Assembly: GCF_004768785.1 (NCBI RefSeq)
Contig: NZ_SRMQ01000009.1
Coordinates: 58,900-122,899, forward strand
From: Caproiciproducens galactitolivorans
Lineage (GTDB): Bacteria; Bacillota; Clostridia; Oscillospirales; Acutalibacteraceae
Length of the DNA stretch: 64,000 bases
Reading direction: 5' to 3'
Shown piece after piece: positions 46,610 through 53,971 of the stretch. Below the pieces are notes generated by a model. The model was given only the letters and a program-made list of their open reading frames with translations. It was not told the origin of the DNA and did not search any database. Within the stretch, counting starts at the first letter, position 1. Each line of letters begins with the position of its first letter. Made by a program: the position numbers and the translations under genes.

Positions 46610-47176
46610 ATGCAAAAGTTTTCTTTTCAGGAAACTGAAATTAATGGTTTGATTTTAGTTAAACCTTTTTTAGCAGAAGATGTTCGTGGTTATTTCATTA
46701 AAGACTATTCTCAGGAAGTGTTTGAGCAAAATGGGATAACACATGATTTAAAAGAAGTGTTTTATACGAATTCGCATAAAGGGGTAATTCGTGCATTGCA
46801 TTTTCAACGTGAAAAACAGCAGCCTAAATTGGTTCGTTGTGTATGGGGGCATGTCTATGATGTAGTTGTTGACTTGCGCAAAAACTCGCCTACCTTTAAA
46901 AAATGGCTTGGCTTTGAACTTTCGGAAGAAAACAAAGATGAGTTGTTGGTCCCTGCCGGTTGTGCCCATGGATATTTAGTATTGGAGCATTCGGTGGTTT
47001 CTTATAAATGTGCAGAAAAGTTTTATGGAGAGTACGATGATGGTATTATGTGGAATGACCCAGACATCGATGTAAAGTGGCCGCTGGAACGTGTAGATAA
47101 TCAAATTATCCTATCCGATAAAGATAAGAACCTTCAAACTTTTTCACAGTTCATGGAAAAGTATGGTGGCTTTTAA
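46610..47176 (+). CDS. RmlC-like sugar epimerase
   Basis: 188 residues, the RmlC family length. Cupin-fold motifs: IRALHFQREKQQPKLVRCVWG, VYDVVVDLRKNSPTFKKW and VPAGCAHGYLVLEHS. In a CDP pathway with RfbF/RfbG this would be a 3- or 3,5-epimerase acting on CDP-4-keto-6-deoxyglucose (AltA-like). The start codon follows the upstream stop directly. Confidence 0.88.
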   Translation: MQKFSFQETEINGLILVKPFLAEDVRGYFIKDYSQEVFEQNGITHDLKEVFYTNSHKGVIRALHFQREKQQPKLVRCVWGHVYDVVVDLRKNSPTFKKWLGFELSEENKDELLVPAGCAHGYLVLEHSVVSYKCAEKFYGEYDDGIMWNDPDIDVKWPLERVDNQIILSDKDKNLQTFSQFMEKYGGF

Positions 47177-48340
47177 ATGGATTTTTTAGTAGTAGGTTGT
47201 GGTTTGTCGGGTTGTGTTGTAGCACGTAATCTGGCAGAACGGGGTTATAAAGTTACGATATGGGAACGCAGGGATCATATTGCAGGGAATATGTATGATT
47301 ACGTGGATTCATATGGTGTTTTGGTACACAAATATGGTCCACACACCTTTCATACTAAGAAGAAAGAATTGTACGATTATATATGTCGCTTTGCTAGCTG
47401 GGTGGATTATAAACTTACCTGCATGACTGAAATTGATGGCATTGCAACGCCGACTCCGTTCAATTTTCAAACGATTGATGATTTTTATGCTCCTAAGCAA
47501 GCCATAGAACTGAAAGCACATATCAAAGCGGCTTTTGGGGATAGGCAGACAGCGACTGTGGTGGAAGTGATACAGCACGATGACCCATTAATTCGGGCTT
47601 ATGGCCAATTCTTGTTTGACAAAGATTACAGCTTGTATACCGCAAAACAGTGGGGAGTATCGCCTAATGAAATTGATGTGAGTATTCTACAGCGTGTCCC
47701 TTTACGCTTTTCATATGATACGGGCTATTTTGATGATGAATATCAGGTTATACCCCGGCCTAGTTATACGGATTTTTTCAAGAATCTGATAAACCACCCT
47801 AATATTACAGTCAAATTTAACATTGATGCGCTTACGCGTCTTTCGGTAAAAGATTCCAAACTGTTTCTTGATGATAGAATCTGTCCTTGTACGGTCGTTT
47901 ATACAGGAGCCCTTGATGAACTTTTTGGCTGTATAGAGGGATCACTACCTTATCGTTCTCTACACTTTGAATGGGTGCACGAAGACATTGAAAGCAAGCA
48001 GAAAGCACCTGTAGTTGCTTATCCACAGGCAGCAGGCTATACTCGCATCACCGAATATAAAAAGTTGCCTGTACAAAATGTAAAGGGGACTACTTATGCG
48101 GTAGAGTATCCCCTGACTTATTGCGATAATAGTAAATCAGAACCATACTATCCGGTTTTAACTGAAGAAAGTAAACGAAAATATGACAGATACAAGGAAC
48201 TGGCCGATAAGGTGGAGAACCTTTATTATTGTGGACGTTTAGCGGACTTTAAGTATTACAATATGGATCAGGCGCTAGAGCGGGCTTTGGAATTATGTAA
48301 AATTGTAATGGTCAAGCAATTTTGTAACACCACTGTCTAA
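47177..48340 (+). CDS. glf: UDP-galactopyranose mutase
   Basis: 387 residues. FAD motif VVGCGLSGCVVARNLAERG, then WERRDHIAGNMYDYVDSYGVLVHKYGPHTFHT, KQWGVSPNEID and the C-terminal CGRLADFKYYNMDQAL with flavin-binding Arg/Asp. Interconverts UDP-galactopyranose and UDP-galactofuranose, so the exported glycan probably contains galactofuranose. The last residues (VMVKQFCNTTV) differ from the usual end and overlap an IS relic, whose arrival may have replaced the original C terminus. Confidence 0.95.
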   Translation: MDFLVVGCGLSGCVVARNLAERGYKVTIWERRDHIAGNMYDYVDSYGVLVHKYGPHTFHTKKKELYDYICRFASWVDYKLTCMTEIDGIATPTPFNFQTIDDFYAPKQAIELKAHIKAAFGDRQTATVVEVIQHDDPLIRAYGQFLFDKDYSLYTAKQWGVSPNEIDVSILQRVPLRFSYDTGYFDDEYQVIPRPSYTDFFKNLINHPNITVKFNIDALTRLSVKDSKLFLDDRICPCTVVYTGALDELFGCIEGSLPYRSLHFEWVHEDIESKQKAPVVAYPQAAGYTRITEYKKLPVQNVKGTTYAVEYPLTYCDNSKSEPYYPVLTEESKRKYDRYKELADKVENLYYCGRLADFKYYNMDQALERALELCKIVMVKQFCNTTV

Positions 48341-48571
48341 ATTAAGCCAATCCATACCTTGCTTCATATGGCGTTCGATAATCGTTGTATGAGTGTGTGG
48401 ACGAACCTGATTGTACCAAACATATGCATATTCTGAAATAGCATGTGTCAATTCTTCATCGGTTCGAAAGTTGAATCGATTTATCAATTTCGCCTTAAAA
48501 GTATTGTAATCATGCTCTTTTAGAATCCTGATGATCTGTTCCTCGCTGAACCGTTTCTTCATGTTAATCAC
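48293..48571 (-). pseudogene. IS3-family transposase relic with internal deletion
   Basis: 92-codon frame. It starts MKKRFSEEQIIRILKE, the N terminus of an IS3-type OrfA, and then jumps to the C terminus of OrfB (AISEYAYVWYNQVRPHTHT). The DDE core in between is missing. Lies at the right end of the element and overlaps the end of glf. Confidence 0.75.
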
Positions 48572-48642
48572 TCCATCTGCATTTTATAATATCTGATTTC
48601 CCTTTCCGGTTAGAAAAATTTGTTGAGCAACATTCGAAATAC

Positions 48643-48696
48643 AAAAGCCAAGGATTCCCTTCTCATAATCAAAGATCCGGAATCCCTGGCTTTTTT
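48643..48696 (+). terminator. Terminator closing the polysaccharide operon at the element end
   Basis: Arms of 16 bp with one mismatch (48643-48658 with 48679-48694), then T6. It stops rightward transcription 46 bp before the attachment core and may also stop leftward transcripts from the N-terminal half of spoIIID (TTTTGTATTT on the other strand). Confidence 0.82.
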
Positions 48697-48724
48697 CTCT
48701 GTCCTACCAAAATGTAAAATCGTT

Positions 48725-48748
48725 CATTTAAGCTACAACCATATGTAC
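48725..48748 (+). repeat. Right attachment site of the spoIIID element
   Basis: Arm CATTTAAGCTACAACC (48725-48740), one spacer base, then the core TATGTAC (48742-48748). The left arm reads CATTTAAGCGACAACC on the opposite strand. To the right lie spoIIID codons 1-38. Beyond the core the two ends also share GT after one mismatch. Confidence 0.85.
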
Positions 48749-48856
48749 AGTACTTTTGCTCACACCAAACTTTTTGGCTGCGCCGCGCACGGTGGTTTTA
48801 TTTTTGATTATGTACTCGCCGAGCTCCACGGCGCGCTCTTCAACAATGCCTTTCAC
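48728..48856 (-). CDS. spoIIID: SpoIIID, N-terminal part of an interrupted gene
   Basis: GTG start at 48856 with GGGAGG 7 bp upstream. Reads MKGIVEERAVELGEYIIKNK, then TTVRGAAKKFGVSKSTVH up to the attachment core, and then four foreign residues (MVVA) and a stop inside the element. The first 38 residues match the SpoIIID N terminus and the first part of its HTH. In the present arrangement it makes a 42-residue product cut inside the recognition helix, without the DNA-binding C-terminal part. Confidence 0.93.
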   Translation of the reverse strand: MKGIVEERAVELGEYIIKNKTTVRGAAKKFGVSKSTVHMVVA

Positions 48857-48885
48857 GTTTCTTCCTCCCAACTTCCAATTGGTAA

Positions 48886-48915
48886 TAGTTATGCATGGAG
48901 GGGGAGAAATAGTAC
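48886..48915 (-). promoter_or_regulatory. Sigma-E-like promoter of spoIIID
   Basis: On the minus strand: GTACTATT (-35, 48915-48908), 14-bp spacer, CATAACTA (-10, 48893-48886), about 30 bp before the GTG. It resembles the mother-cell sigma-E pattern (KMATATT / CATACANT) with several mismatches. spoIIID is a known sigma-E target. Confidence 0.4.
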
Positions 48916-48963
48916 AGATTCCGTAGGATGTGGGCAAAATTGCACCGGACAACAAGTCTTTTC

Positions 48964-48993
48964 AAAAAAGGCACTTCTTTAAGTGCCTTTTTT
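48964..48993. terminator. Terminator upstream of spoIIID
   Basis: Perfect 13-bp stem AAAAAAGGCACTT / AAGTGCCTTTTTT with a CTTT loop, A-run and T-run on either side. No intact gene ends here, so it insulates the spoIIID promoter from the decayed region. Confidence 0.82.
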
Positions 48994-49202
48994 ATTTTAA
49001 ACAAAAATCCATATTTTTCTATATAAAAAAGTGATATAATGTCACCATGAAAAAATGGAAGCTTCCCTGTATTTTTTTTAAGATAGGCGCATTCCTGTAA
49101 GGGGTAAAAATGAGATTTGAAAAAAAGACAGCCTCACGTAAAATTTGAGCGGATGAAACCTAGCCGGGTGGAATCCAACTCAAAATAACGAGGGGCATCA
49201 AT

Positions 49203-49673
49203 ATGAATTTTACCCAGAATGAGAAGTTAAATCAAGTCACAATCGAAACAATCGTCATCGGAGTAGACATTGGTAGTGAAACGCATTACGCCAGAACGTT
49301 TGACTGGCGGGGCATTGACTTAGGAAAGGTATACCGCTTCTCCAATAACGGAGAAGGATTCGCGGGCTTCTTTGCCGAGGTCGGAGATTTGGGACGCTTC
49401 CGATCCCCCAAACAGATTCAGAAGTTGGCGGGCTTGGCTATCCGTGAAAACAGTTCCGGTAAATACCACGGACAAAGCGGAATCAGCAAACAAGGAAGGC
49501 GGTGTCTTCGGGCGTTACTGTTCCGAGCCGTTCTTCCGCTGGTAGCAACAAACAGAGAATTCGCCGAAATCCATAACTATTACACCAGTCGCAAGGGTAA
49601 TCCGCTGAAGAAAAAACAATCCCTCATTGCTTCGCCATCCAGTAGTAGTGGCAGTGTAAAAAAGCACCATTGA
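49203..49673 (+). pseudogene. IS110-family transposase relic with internal deletion
   Basis: 156-codon frame. The N-terminal DEDD/RuvC start (ETIVIGVDIGSETHYARTFD) is joined directly to the C-terminal Transposase_20 region (FRSPKQIQKLAGLAIRENSS, SKQGRRCLRALLFRAV). IS110 transposases are about 330-430 residues, so more than half is missing. The non-coding flanks, about 49100-49202 and 49674-49960, are probably the remaining IS ends. Confidence 0.82.
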
Positions 49674-50045
49674 TTGGCCCTTTCGGAAGCGTCACAACCG
49701 GGCTGAAGCAATGCAAGTCAATAAAAAAGAGCAGGTAGTCAGTCGGATATTAACCATCAGAGCAATGACGGTTTAGGAGCATTACTGATACCCATCTGCG
49801 GGTAGGCAGAACGAAGGAATTTAGGGCAATGACCCTGTTAGACATGGGAGGTTTGCTGCCGCAGGAAGAATGGGTTACCATGGCCCCCAAATCGTGAAAC
49901 TGGCGACGCTTTGGTTCTTATACCCATTTTTCCATGGCCTACCGGATGCGGTGCTGCTTCGCAATTGCTCTTTTTGATTTGATGTAATCCTATGAAAACA
50001 CGAGATAATCGAAGAAAATCGTTAGTTGTTATAGGGAGTGATAAT
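49674..50045. other. Gene-free flank of the IS110 relic
   Basis: 372 bp without a credible gene. The left part is likely the former 3' non-coding end of the IS110 element; the last part carries the ribosome site AGGGAG for the sigma-factor gene. Confidence 0.5.
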
Positions 50046-50612
50046 ATGTTCCTGTTGATGCTTGCCGCTATGGATGACAGCGATGACAAATTGTTTATGA
50101 TGGAGTTATATAAGGAATATTACCCGCTTGTGCGCAAAACCATTTATCGTATTCTGCTGGACGGCAGGGATATTGACGATCTTGTAAATGATGTTTTTAT
50201 TAAATTAATTGAAAAAATTCCGTTAATTCGCTCTTTAGACTGTTGCAAAACGGCCGCCTATGTTGTCTATACATCTAAAAGCGTAACAATCAATTACATA
50301 AAGCATCGGGATGTGCAGAGGAAACATGGTTTTTACGGGGGCGAATCCGATATGCAAGATGAAATAGCCGGAGCGGATAGTGTTGAAGATTTTATTATTC
50401 GTCACGAGACAATGAATTCCCTGTCAAATGCTGTTTTAAAGCTGCCTGAACGGCAAAGGGATTTATTGTACTTTAAGTATGTGTTGGGGAAAACGGATAT
50501 GGAAATTGCCCAAGATCTTTCCATCAGTCCGGACAGCGTACGCGAATATTTAACTAGGGCCAGAAGGGCCGCGAAAAAATTAATAGAGAGCGGGGGTTCA
50601 TCGGAATGCTAG
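50046..50612 (+). CDS. ECF-type RNA polymerase sigma factor
   Basis: 188 residues from the ATG at 50046, chosen for AGGGAG 7 bp upstream. Sigma-70 region 2: LYKEYYPLVRKTIYRILLDG, DIDDLVNDVFIKLIEKI. Region 4: LPERQRDLLYFKYVLGKTDMEIAQDL, SISPDSVREYLTRARRAAKKL. Overlaps the next gene by 7 bp, the usual sigma/anti-sigma coupling. The regulon may include the secreted protein at 51440. Confidence 0.88.
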   Translation: MFLLMLAAMDDSDDKLFMMELYKEYYPLVRKTIYRILLDGRDIDDLVNDVFIKLIEKIPLIRSLDCCKTAAYVVYTSKSVTINYIKHRDVQRKHGFYGGESDMQDEIAGADSVEDFIIRHETMNSLSNAVLKLPERQRDLLYFKYVLGKTDMEIAQDLSISPDSVREYLTRARRAAKKLIESGGSSEC

Positions 50613-51373
50613 ACAGGGGCAAAGACCAGCTTCGGAATAAGCTTTACGAAGATTACGAAAACAGCCTGTTTAAACTCATCATGTTTGAGGCGGCGGAAAA
50701 AGAAGGAAGGGTATTCCTGGAAGAAAATGAGCAGTTAAAAAAAGATCCGGCGTATCTTCCGTCTGCAGATGAAGAAAATCGGTTCCGGAAACAGTTGAAT
50801 CGCAATATTCGGAAAAGGACATATCCCTCCGGCGGAAAGCTGCTGTGCAGCTTTGCCAATAAGGTTGCCGTTGCCATGCTGGTCGTTGTTTTTGCGTTTA
50901 CGGGAGCCGTTTTTACGGTTCAAGCTTTCCGCGCAGACGTATTGAATTTTTTAATCCGTATCGAGCCGGAATATACTTCCATTCAGCTTGACGGGAGTGA
51001 AAATAATAAGGAGCAAAACCTGGCGGTAAACTGGAAAAATGCATATGTGCCTGCGTACATCCCCGATGACTTTAAGGCCGACAGTCTTTACTATTCAGAC
51101 CCTTTGAAAACCATCACTTACCATAAAAAGGGGAACAATAAAGAATTTATCGTTTATTCGGAATACGACGCTTCAAACGATGTGGAGCTTGATACCGAAA
51201 ATGCGTCGCTGATTAAAATTATTCTGGTTCACGGGCATAAGGGGACTCTCGTTATAAAAAATTCCATAGTATCCGTTACATGGGAAATGGATGGGCACAT
51301 TTTTACTGTAAAAGCAAAGCAAAACGAGGATGAAGTTATTAAAATTGCCCAAAATGTAAATTTTGTAAAATAA
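50606..51373 (+). CDS. Probable anti-sigma factor with DUF4367-like domain
   Basis: 255 residues. Cytoplasmic N-terminal helical part (about 1-85), one TM helix at about 90-112 (VAVAMLVVVFAFTGAVFTVQ), extracytoplasmic C-terminal domain resembling DUF4367 (AYVPAYIPDDFKADSLYYSD, SVTWEMDGHIFTV). Overlap with the sigma gene and the topology suggest a membrane anti-sigma factor. No zinc-binding HxxxCxxC motif seen. Confidence 0.75.
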   Translation: MLDRGKDQLRNKLYEDYENSLFKLIMFEAAEKEGRVFLEENEQLKKDPAYLPSADEENRFRKQLNRNIRKRTYPSGGKLLCSFANKVAVAMLVVVFAFTGAVFTVQAFRADVLNFLIRIEPEYTSIQLDGSENNKEQNLAVNWKNAYVPAYIPDDFKADSLYYSDPLKTITYHKKGNNKEFIVYSEYDASNDVELDTENASLIKIILVHGHKGTLVIKNSIVSVTWEMDGHIFTVKAKQNEDEVIKIAQNVNFVK

Positions 51374-51439
51374 TTTGTTGCAAAAATCCAACTAGGTTGT
51401 CTTATCAATATAAAAAATAAAAGAAAAGGAGTGTCCAGT

Positions 51440-51871
51440 ATGAAAAAGTTGGTCAGCGTAATTCTTTTGGTTCTTGTAGTTGCTTTTTCATCCCTGCCCG
51501 CTTACGCGGCGGAGAAGAAAGCCGATGGTCAGTCGGGTGTGGTTCGTCCCAGCTTTGTGAACATTATGTCCTTAAGCGCGGGTCTTTCCATTAACGCGGC
51601 CGGTAAAGCCACCTGCACGGGTTCGGTTGATCTCTATGACAATTCCTATACAGTCAAGATGACTGTTACGCTTCAGAAGTACAATGGAAACGGCTGGTCC
51701 GGTGTGAAATCCTGGAGCAAGAACGGAAAGGGAAACGCCGGTGCCCAGTTGTCCGAAAGCTACTACGTTACCAGCGGTAAATACAGAGTTTGCACTACGG
51801 CAAGGGTTTACAACACGGCCGGGAAGCTGGTGGAAACGGAATCGGCGTATTCTGCTGAAAGGACTTATTAA
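51440..51871 (+). CDS. Small secreted protein (DUF6147-like)
   Basis: 143 residues from the ATG at 51440 (AGGAG 8 bp upstream; the GTG at 51431 overlaps the site). Signal peptide ends at AYAAEKK. The mature part is a small beta-rich domain (AAGKATCTGSVDLYDN, SESYYVTSGKYRV). I associate the pattern with the clostridial DUF6147 family from memory. Follows the sigma/anti-sigma pair by 66 bp, so it may be its target. Function unknown. Confidence 0.75.
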   Translation: MKKLVSVILLVLVVAFSSLPAYAAEKKADGQSGVVRPSFVNIMSLSAGLSINAAGKATCTGSVDLYDNSYTVKMTVTLQKYNGNGWSGVKSWSKNGKGNAGAQLSESYYVTSGKYRVCTTARVYNTAGKLVETESAYSAERTY

Positions 51872-52493
51872 TCCGTCTAATCTACATACGGCCCTTAAAA
51901 TGAGGGCGACTTCGTCCATTATGGAATGAAAAAACCTTAATATTTCGCGTATGGAATTTTGATTATTTTAATCTAATTTTATGAATTTAATCCACTTCCC
52001 GAGGCAGTCTCCCCGAATTCGGACGCCTTCCCGCATAGCGCCCCCGAGAAGGATTCGGATTTTCGCGCTGATATAAAGGCGCAACCGGTTCTTGCGGGGG
52101 CGCTAGTAAAATAGCTTCCGTGCCCCACACTAAGGTATGATTTCGGAAGAGAAGTAATGGACGGAAAAAATAATATTTTTGGAAAACGCAACGTATGAAT
52201 ACTGTCAACAGAAGTGTAGACAGATCCGGTAAATGGAAACGACGAACAGCAATGCTGGGAGCGAGAAATAATTTTTAACAGCAGTATTAAACGGTGAAAT
52301 CTACACCAATTGGCGGTAAGGGCAACCAATCGCTTCGGGAATGCTATTCCCTAAAATTGCGCGCAATTAAAACATCTGAGAGCGGAGAAAGCTGGTCGTG
52401 GGTAAGAAAAGTCGACGTATCCTCTTGATTCAAACCATGAACTTGCATTCTTTTTTTACAACGCGGAAGCGTTAATAAGAATACTTCAAAGGC
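51872..52493. other. Gene-free stretch, content unknown
   Basis: About 620 bp with no credible gene. Short minus-strand frames at 51979-52329 lack ribosome sites and look like decayed sequence. No tRNA, IS end or array seen. Confidence 0.5.
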
Positions 52494-52532
52494 AAAAAAG
52501 GAGCGGCGGGGCATTCCCGCCGCTCCTTTTTT
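52494..52532 (-). terminator. Strong terminator downstream of the holin gene
   Basis: Perfect 17-bp stem (52494-52510 with 52516-52532), GC-rich centre, A- and T-runs outside. Works on both strands; the nearest gene to end here is the holin, about 175 bp upstream on the minus strand. Confidence 0.88.
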
Positions 52533-52707
52533 GGATTTCACCTCCTTAATTGACTTGTTCAGGGTATTGCTCCATTAAGTGCAGCCGCTCAAAGCTCGAT
52601 CGACCTTCGCGTAGAAGAATTTTTACCGTTCAGCATCCTGCTCGTTTTGCCCGGCGCAAAGCCCAGAATTCTGGGTATGAGCAGGTAGTTTAACAGGAAT
52701 GAGAACT

Positions 52708-53115
52708 TTATTTTTTGTTGTCGCTCACGTTTAATTGATGAATGGCTTCTTTTAGCTTATCCGGTAGAGGAAGTCCCATTTTGCCTGCGTTTCCAATGAT
52801 ATTGATTCCCTCGTTAGATAGGTAGAAAAGAATGATCATTGTGCGAAGAGAGCTGCCATAGCCTATTACATGCTGGTCAATGATATTCCCCAGAGAGGCT
52901 AGAACAAACATCATCATTTTTTTGGAAATACTTTTTATTCCGATCTTTTTTGTCACTCGTTTGTCGGTTACACCGAGCAAGACGACCGAGAGGGTATCCA
53001 TAGCCGTAAACGCAATTAGTGCAAAAATGAGTGAGTCAAAACCACCGAGCAGCCAGTTTATGAGGCTGCCTGAGAAAATTAGAATTCGATTTAAGCTTTC
53101 GAAAAACGGATTCAT
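52708..53115 (-). CDS. Holin family 4 (phi-C31/TcdE-like) membrane protein
   Basis: 135 residues from the ATG at 53115 (AAGGGG upstream). Three to four TM helices. Family motifs: DSLIFALIAFTAMDTLSVVLLG and the block IGYGSSLRTMIILFYLSNEGINIIGN. Phage_holin_4_1 proteins make membrane pores for endolysin or, as TcdE, for toxin release. No endolysin, phage or toxin gene is near, so it is a lone holin. Confidence 0.87.
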   Translation of the reverse strand: MNPFFESLNRILIFSGSLINWLLGGFDSLIFALIAFTAMDTLSVVLLGVTDKRVTKKIGIKSISKKMMMFVLASLGNIIDQHVIGYGSSLRTMIILFYLSNEGINIIGNAGKMGLPLPDKLKEAIHQLNVSDNKK

Positions 53116-53434
53116 ATTGACCCCTTCTGTTTCCTGCGGCATGTCCGAAGCATTGGATTCCGCGTTTTATTAAGCGGGATTTTACTTTGGTTCTGACCTG
53201 CTGCAACCCAAAAACTCACGCAACTTTTCTGTTCATAAGCCTGTCCCATACTCTTTCCAAAAATGATGCTTCCGGCTTACTCCATGGAGATCAATACCCA
53301 TTGCCTAAATTACTAAAAATACCATTGTTTACATTTATTTCCTCTCTGTTATGTAAGGACAACCATTCATATATTTTGCAACAGGAAAAAATGAAAAACC
53401 GCAAATTTTTTTTGTGAATTGCTTTTGTAAAAAC
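53116..53434. other. Gene-free stretch upstream of the holin gene
   Basis: About 320 bp. No credible gene; a plus-strand frame at 53187-53417 has no ribosome site or protein-like composition. Confidence 0.5.
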
Positions 53435-53468
53435 AAAACTGACGCCGTGAAAAAACGGCGCCAGTTTT
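53435..53468 (-). terminator. Terminator of the DUF1540 gene
   Basis: 14-bp stem with one mismatch (AAAACTGACGCCGT with ACGGCGCCAGTTTT), followed on the minus strand by TTTTGTTTTT. Confidence 0.75.
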
Positions 53469-53517
53469 GCTAACCTCATATTTTTTGCCTGTTTGCTTAT
53501 GACAAAAATTTTTTGAT

Positions 53518-53694
53518 TTAATAAGATTTTTTTAATTCAAAAGACTCGCAGTCTGTACAGCTTTTCTGTGTCGGGTTTTGCTCATGCGTGCCGACTCTAA
53601 TGCTGTCCAGCGAGCAGTATTGTTGATCTTGGCAGTGATATTCGCACTCAGTTACTGTGCATTCAATGCTTGGGTTCGCATTTGATTTTTCCAT
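53518..53694 (-). CDS. DUF1540 small Cys-rich protein
   Basis: 58 residues from the ATG at 53694 (AAGGAG 9 bp upstream; the ATG at 53700 is too close to it). Single DUF1540 motif: IECTVTECEYHCQDQQYC, then a Thr/Gly stretch and CTDCESF, with six Cys in total. These small proteins are common in clostridia, often in spore-forming species. The Cys pattern suggests metal binding; role unknown. Confidence 0.85.
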   Translation of the reverse strand: MEKSNANPSIECTVTECEYHCQDQQYCSLDSIRVGTHEQNPTQKSCTDCESFELKKSY

Positions 53695-53910
53695 TTTCAT
53701 ACACTCCTTTCCATGGATTAGTTTGTCCACGAAGGGAGAAAATATAGCAAGAAAATAGAAGCAAAAGAACTTACCTGCAAAACGGAAGTATCTGTCGTGC
53801 TCTATATAAACAAAAACTGAGATTAGTACAAATTTAATTTTGCAAAGCTTTTTGATTTCATATACATTGAGAGCATCTAGAAGAAGGTAAAATTATATAC
53901 AGACAGTATT

Positions 53911-53947
53911 AAAGCCTATTGGGATACAATTCGTATTCCAATAGGCT
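53911..53947 (-). terminator. Terminator of the cobalt/nickel importer operon
   Basis: 16-bp stem with one G:U pair (53911-53926 with 53932-53947) and a 5-base loop, 25 bp after the ATPase stop codon. The T-run on the minus strand is weak. Confidence 0.65.
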
Positions 53948-53971
53948 TGGCTTTATGCTTTCTCAGACTTT

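Larger units (their letters stand above)
34273..48741. mobile_element. 14,469-bp intervening element splitting spoIIID ('skin'-type)
   Basis: The element is bounded by direct repeats TATGTAC (34273-34279 and 48742-48748) and by inverted end arms at 34280-34295 and 48725-48740. It contains a large serine recombinase at the left end, a 60-codon companion gene, and an A+T-rich polysaccharide cluster transcribed rightward and closed by a terminator 46 bp before the right end. There are no phage structural, replication or conjugation genes. Precise joining of the repeats restores an 83-codon spoIIID reading frame. Known analogues: the skin element in sigK, and the elements in spsM and spoVFB of Bacillus relatives. 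Developmental excision is inferred, not shown. Confidence 0.88.

Noticed and set aside
34273..48741. The element as an ordinary prophage or conjugative element
   Set aside because: No capsid, tail, replication, relaxase or type IV secretion genes; the only mobility genes are the serine recombinase and its small companion.
34136..48856. spoIIID as a plain pseudogene destroyed by insertion
   Set aside because: Both halves match the family to the last residue at the junction, the frame is restored exactly, and promoter, ribosome site and terminator are all kept. Decay would have removed some of these.
51979..52329. 116-codon minus-strand frame in the gap after the secreted-protein gene
   Set aside because: No ribosome site and no protein-like pattern; left as unassigned sequence.
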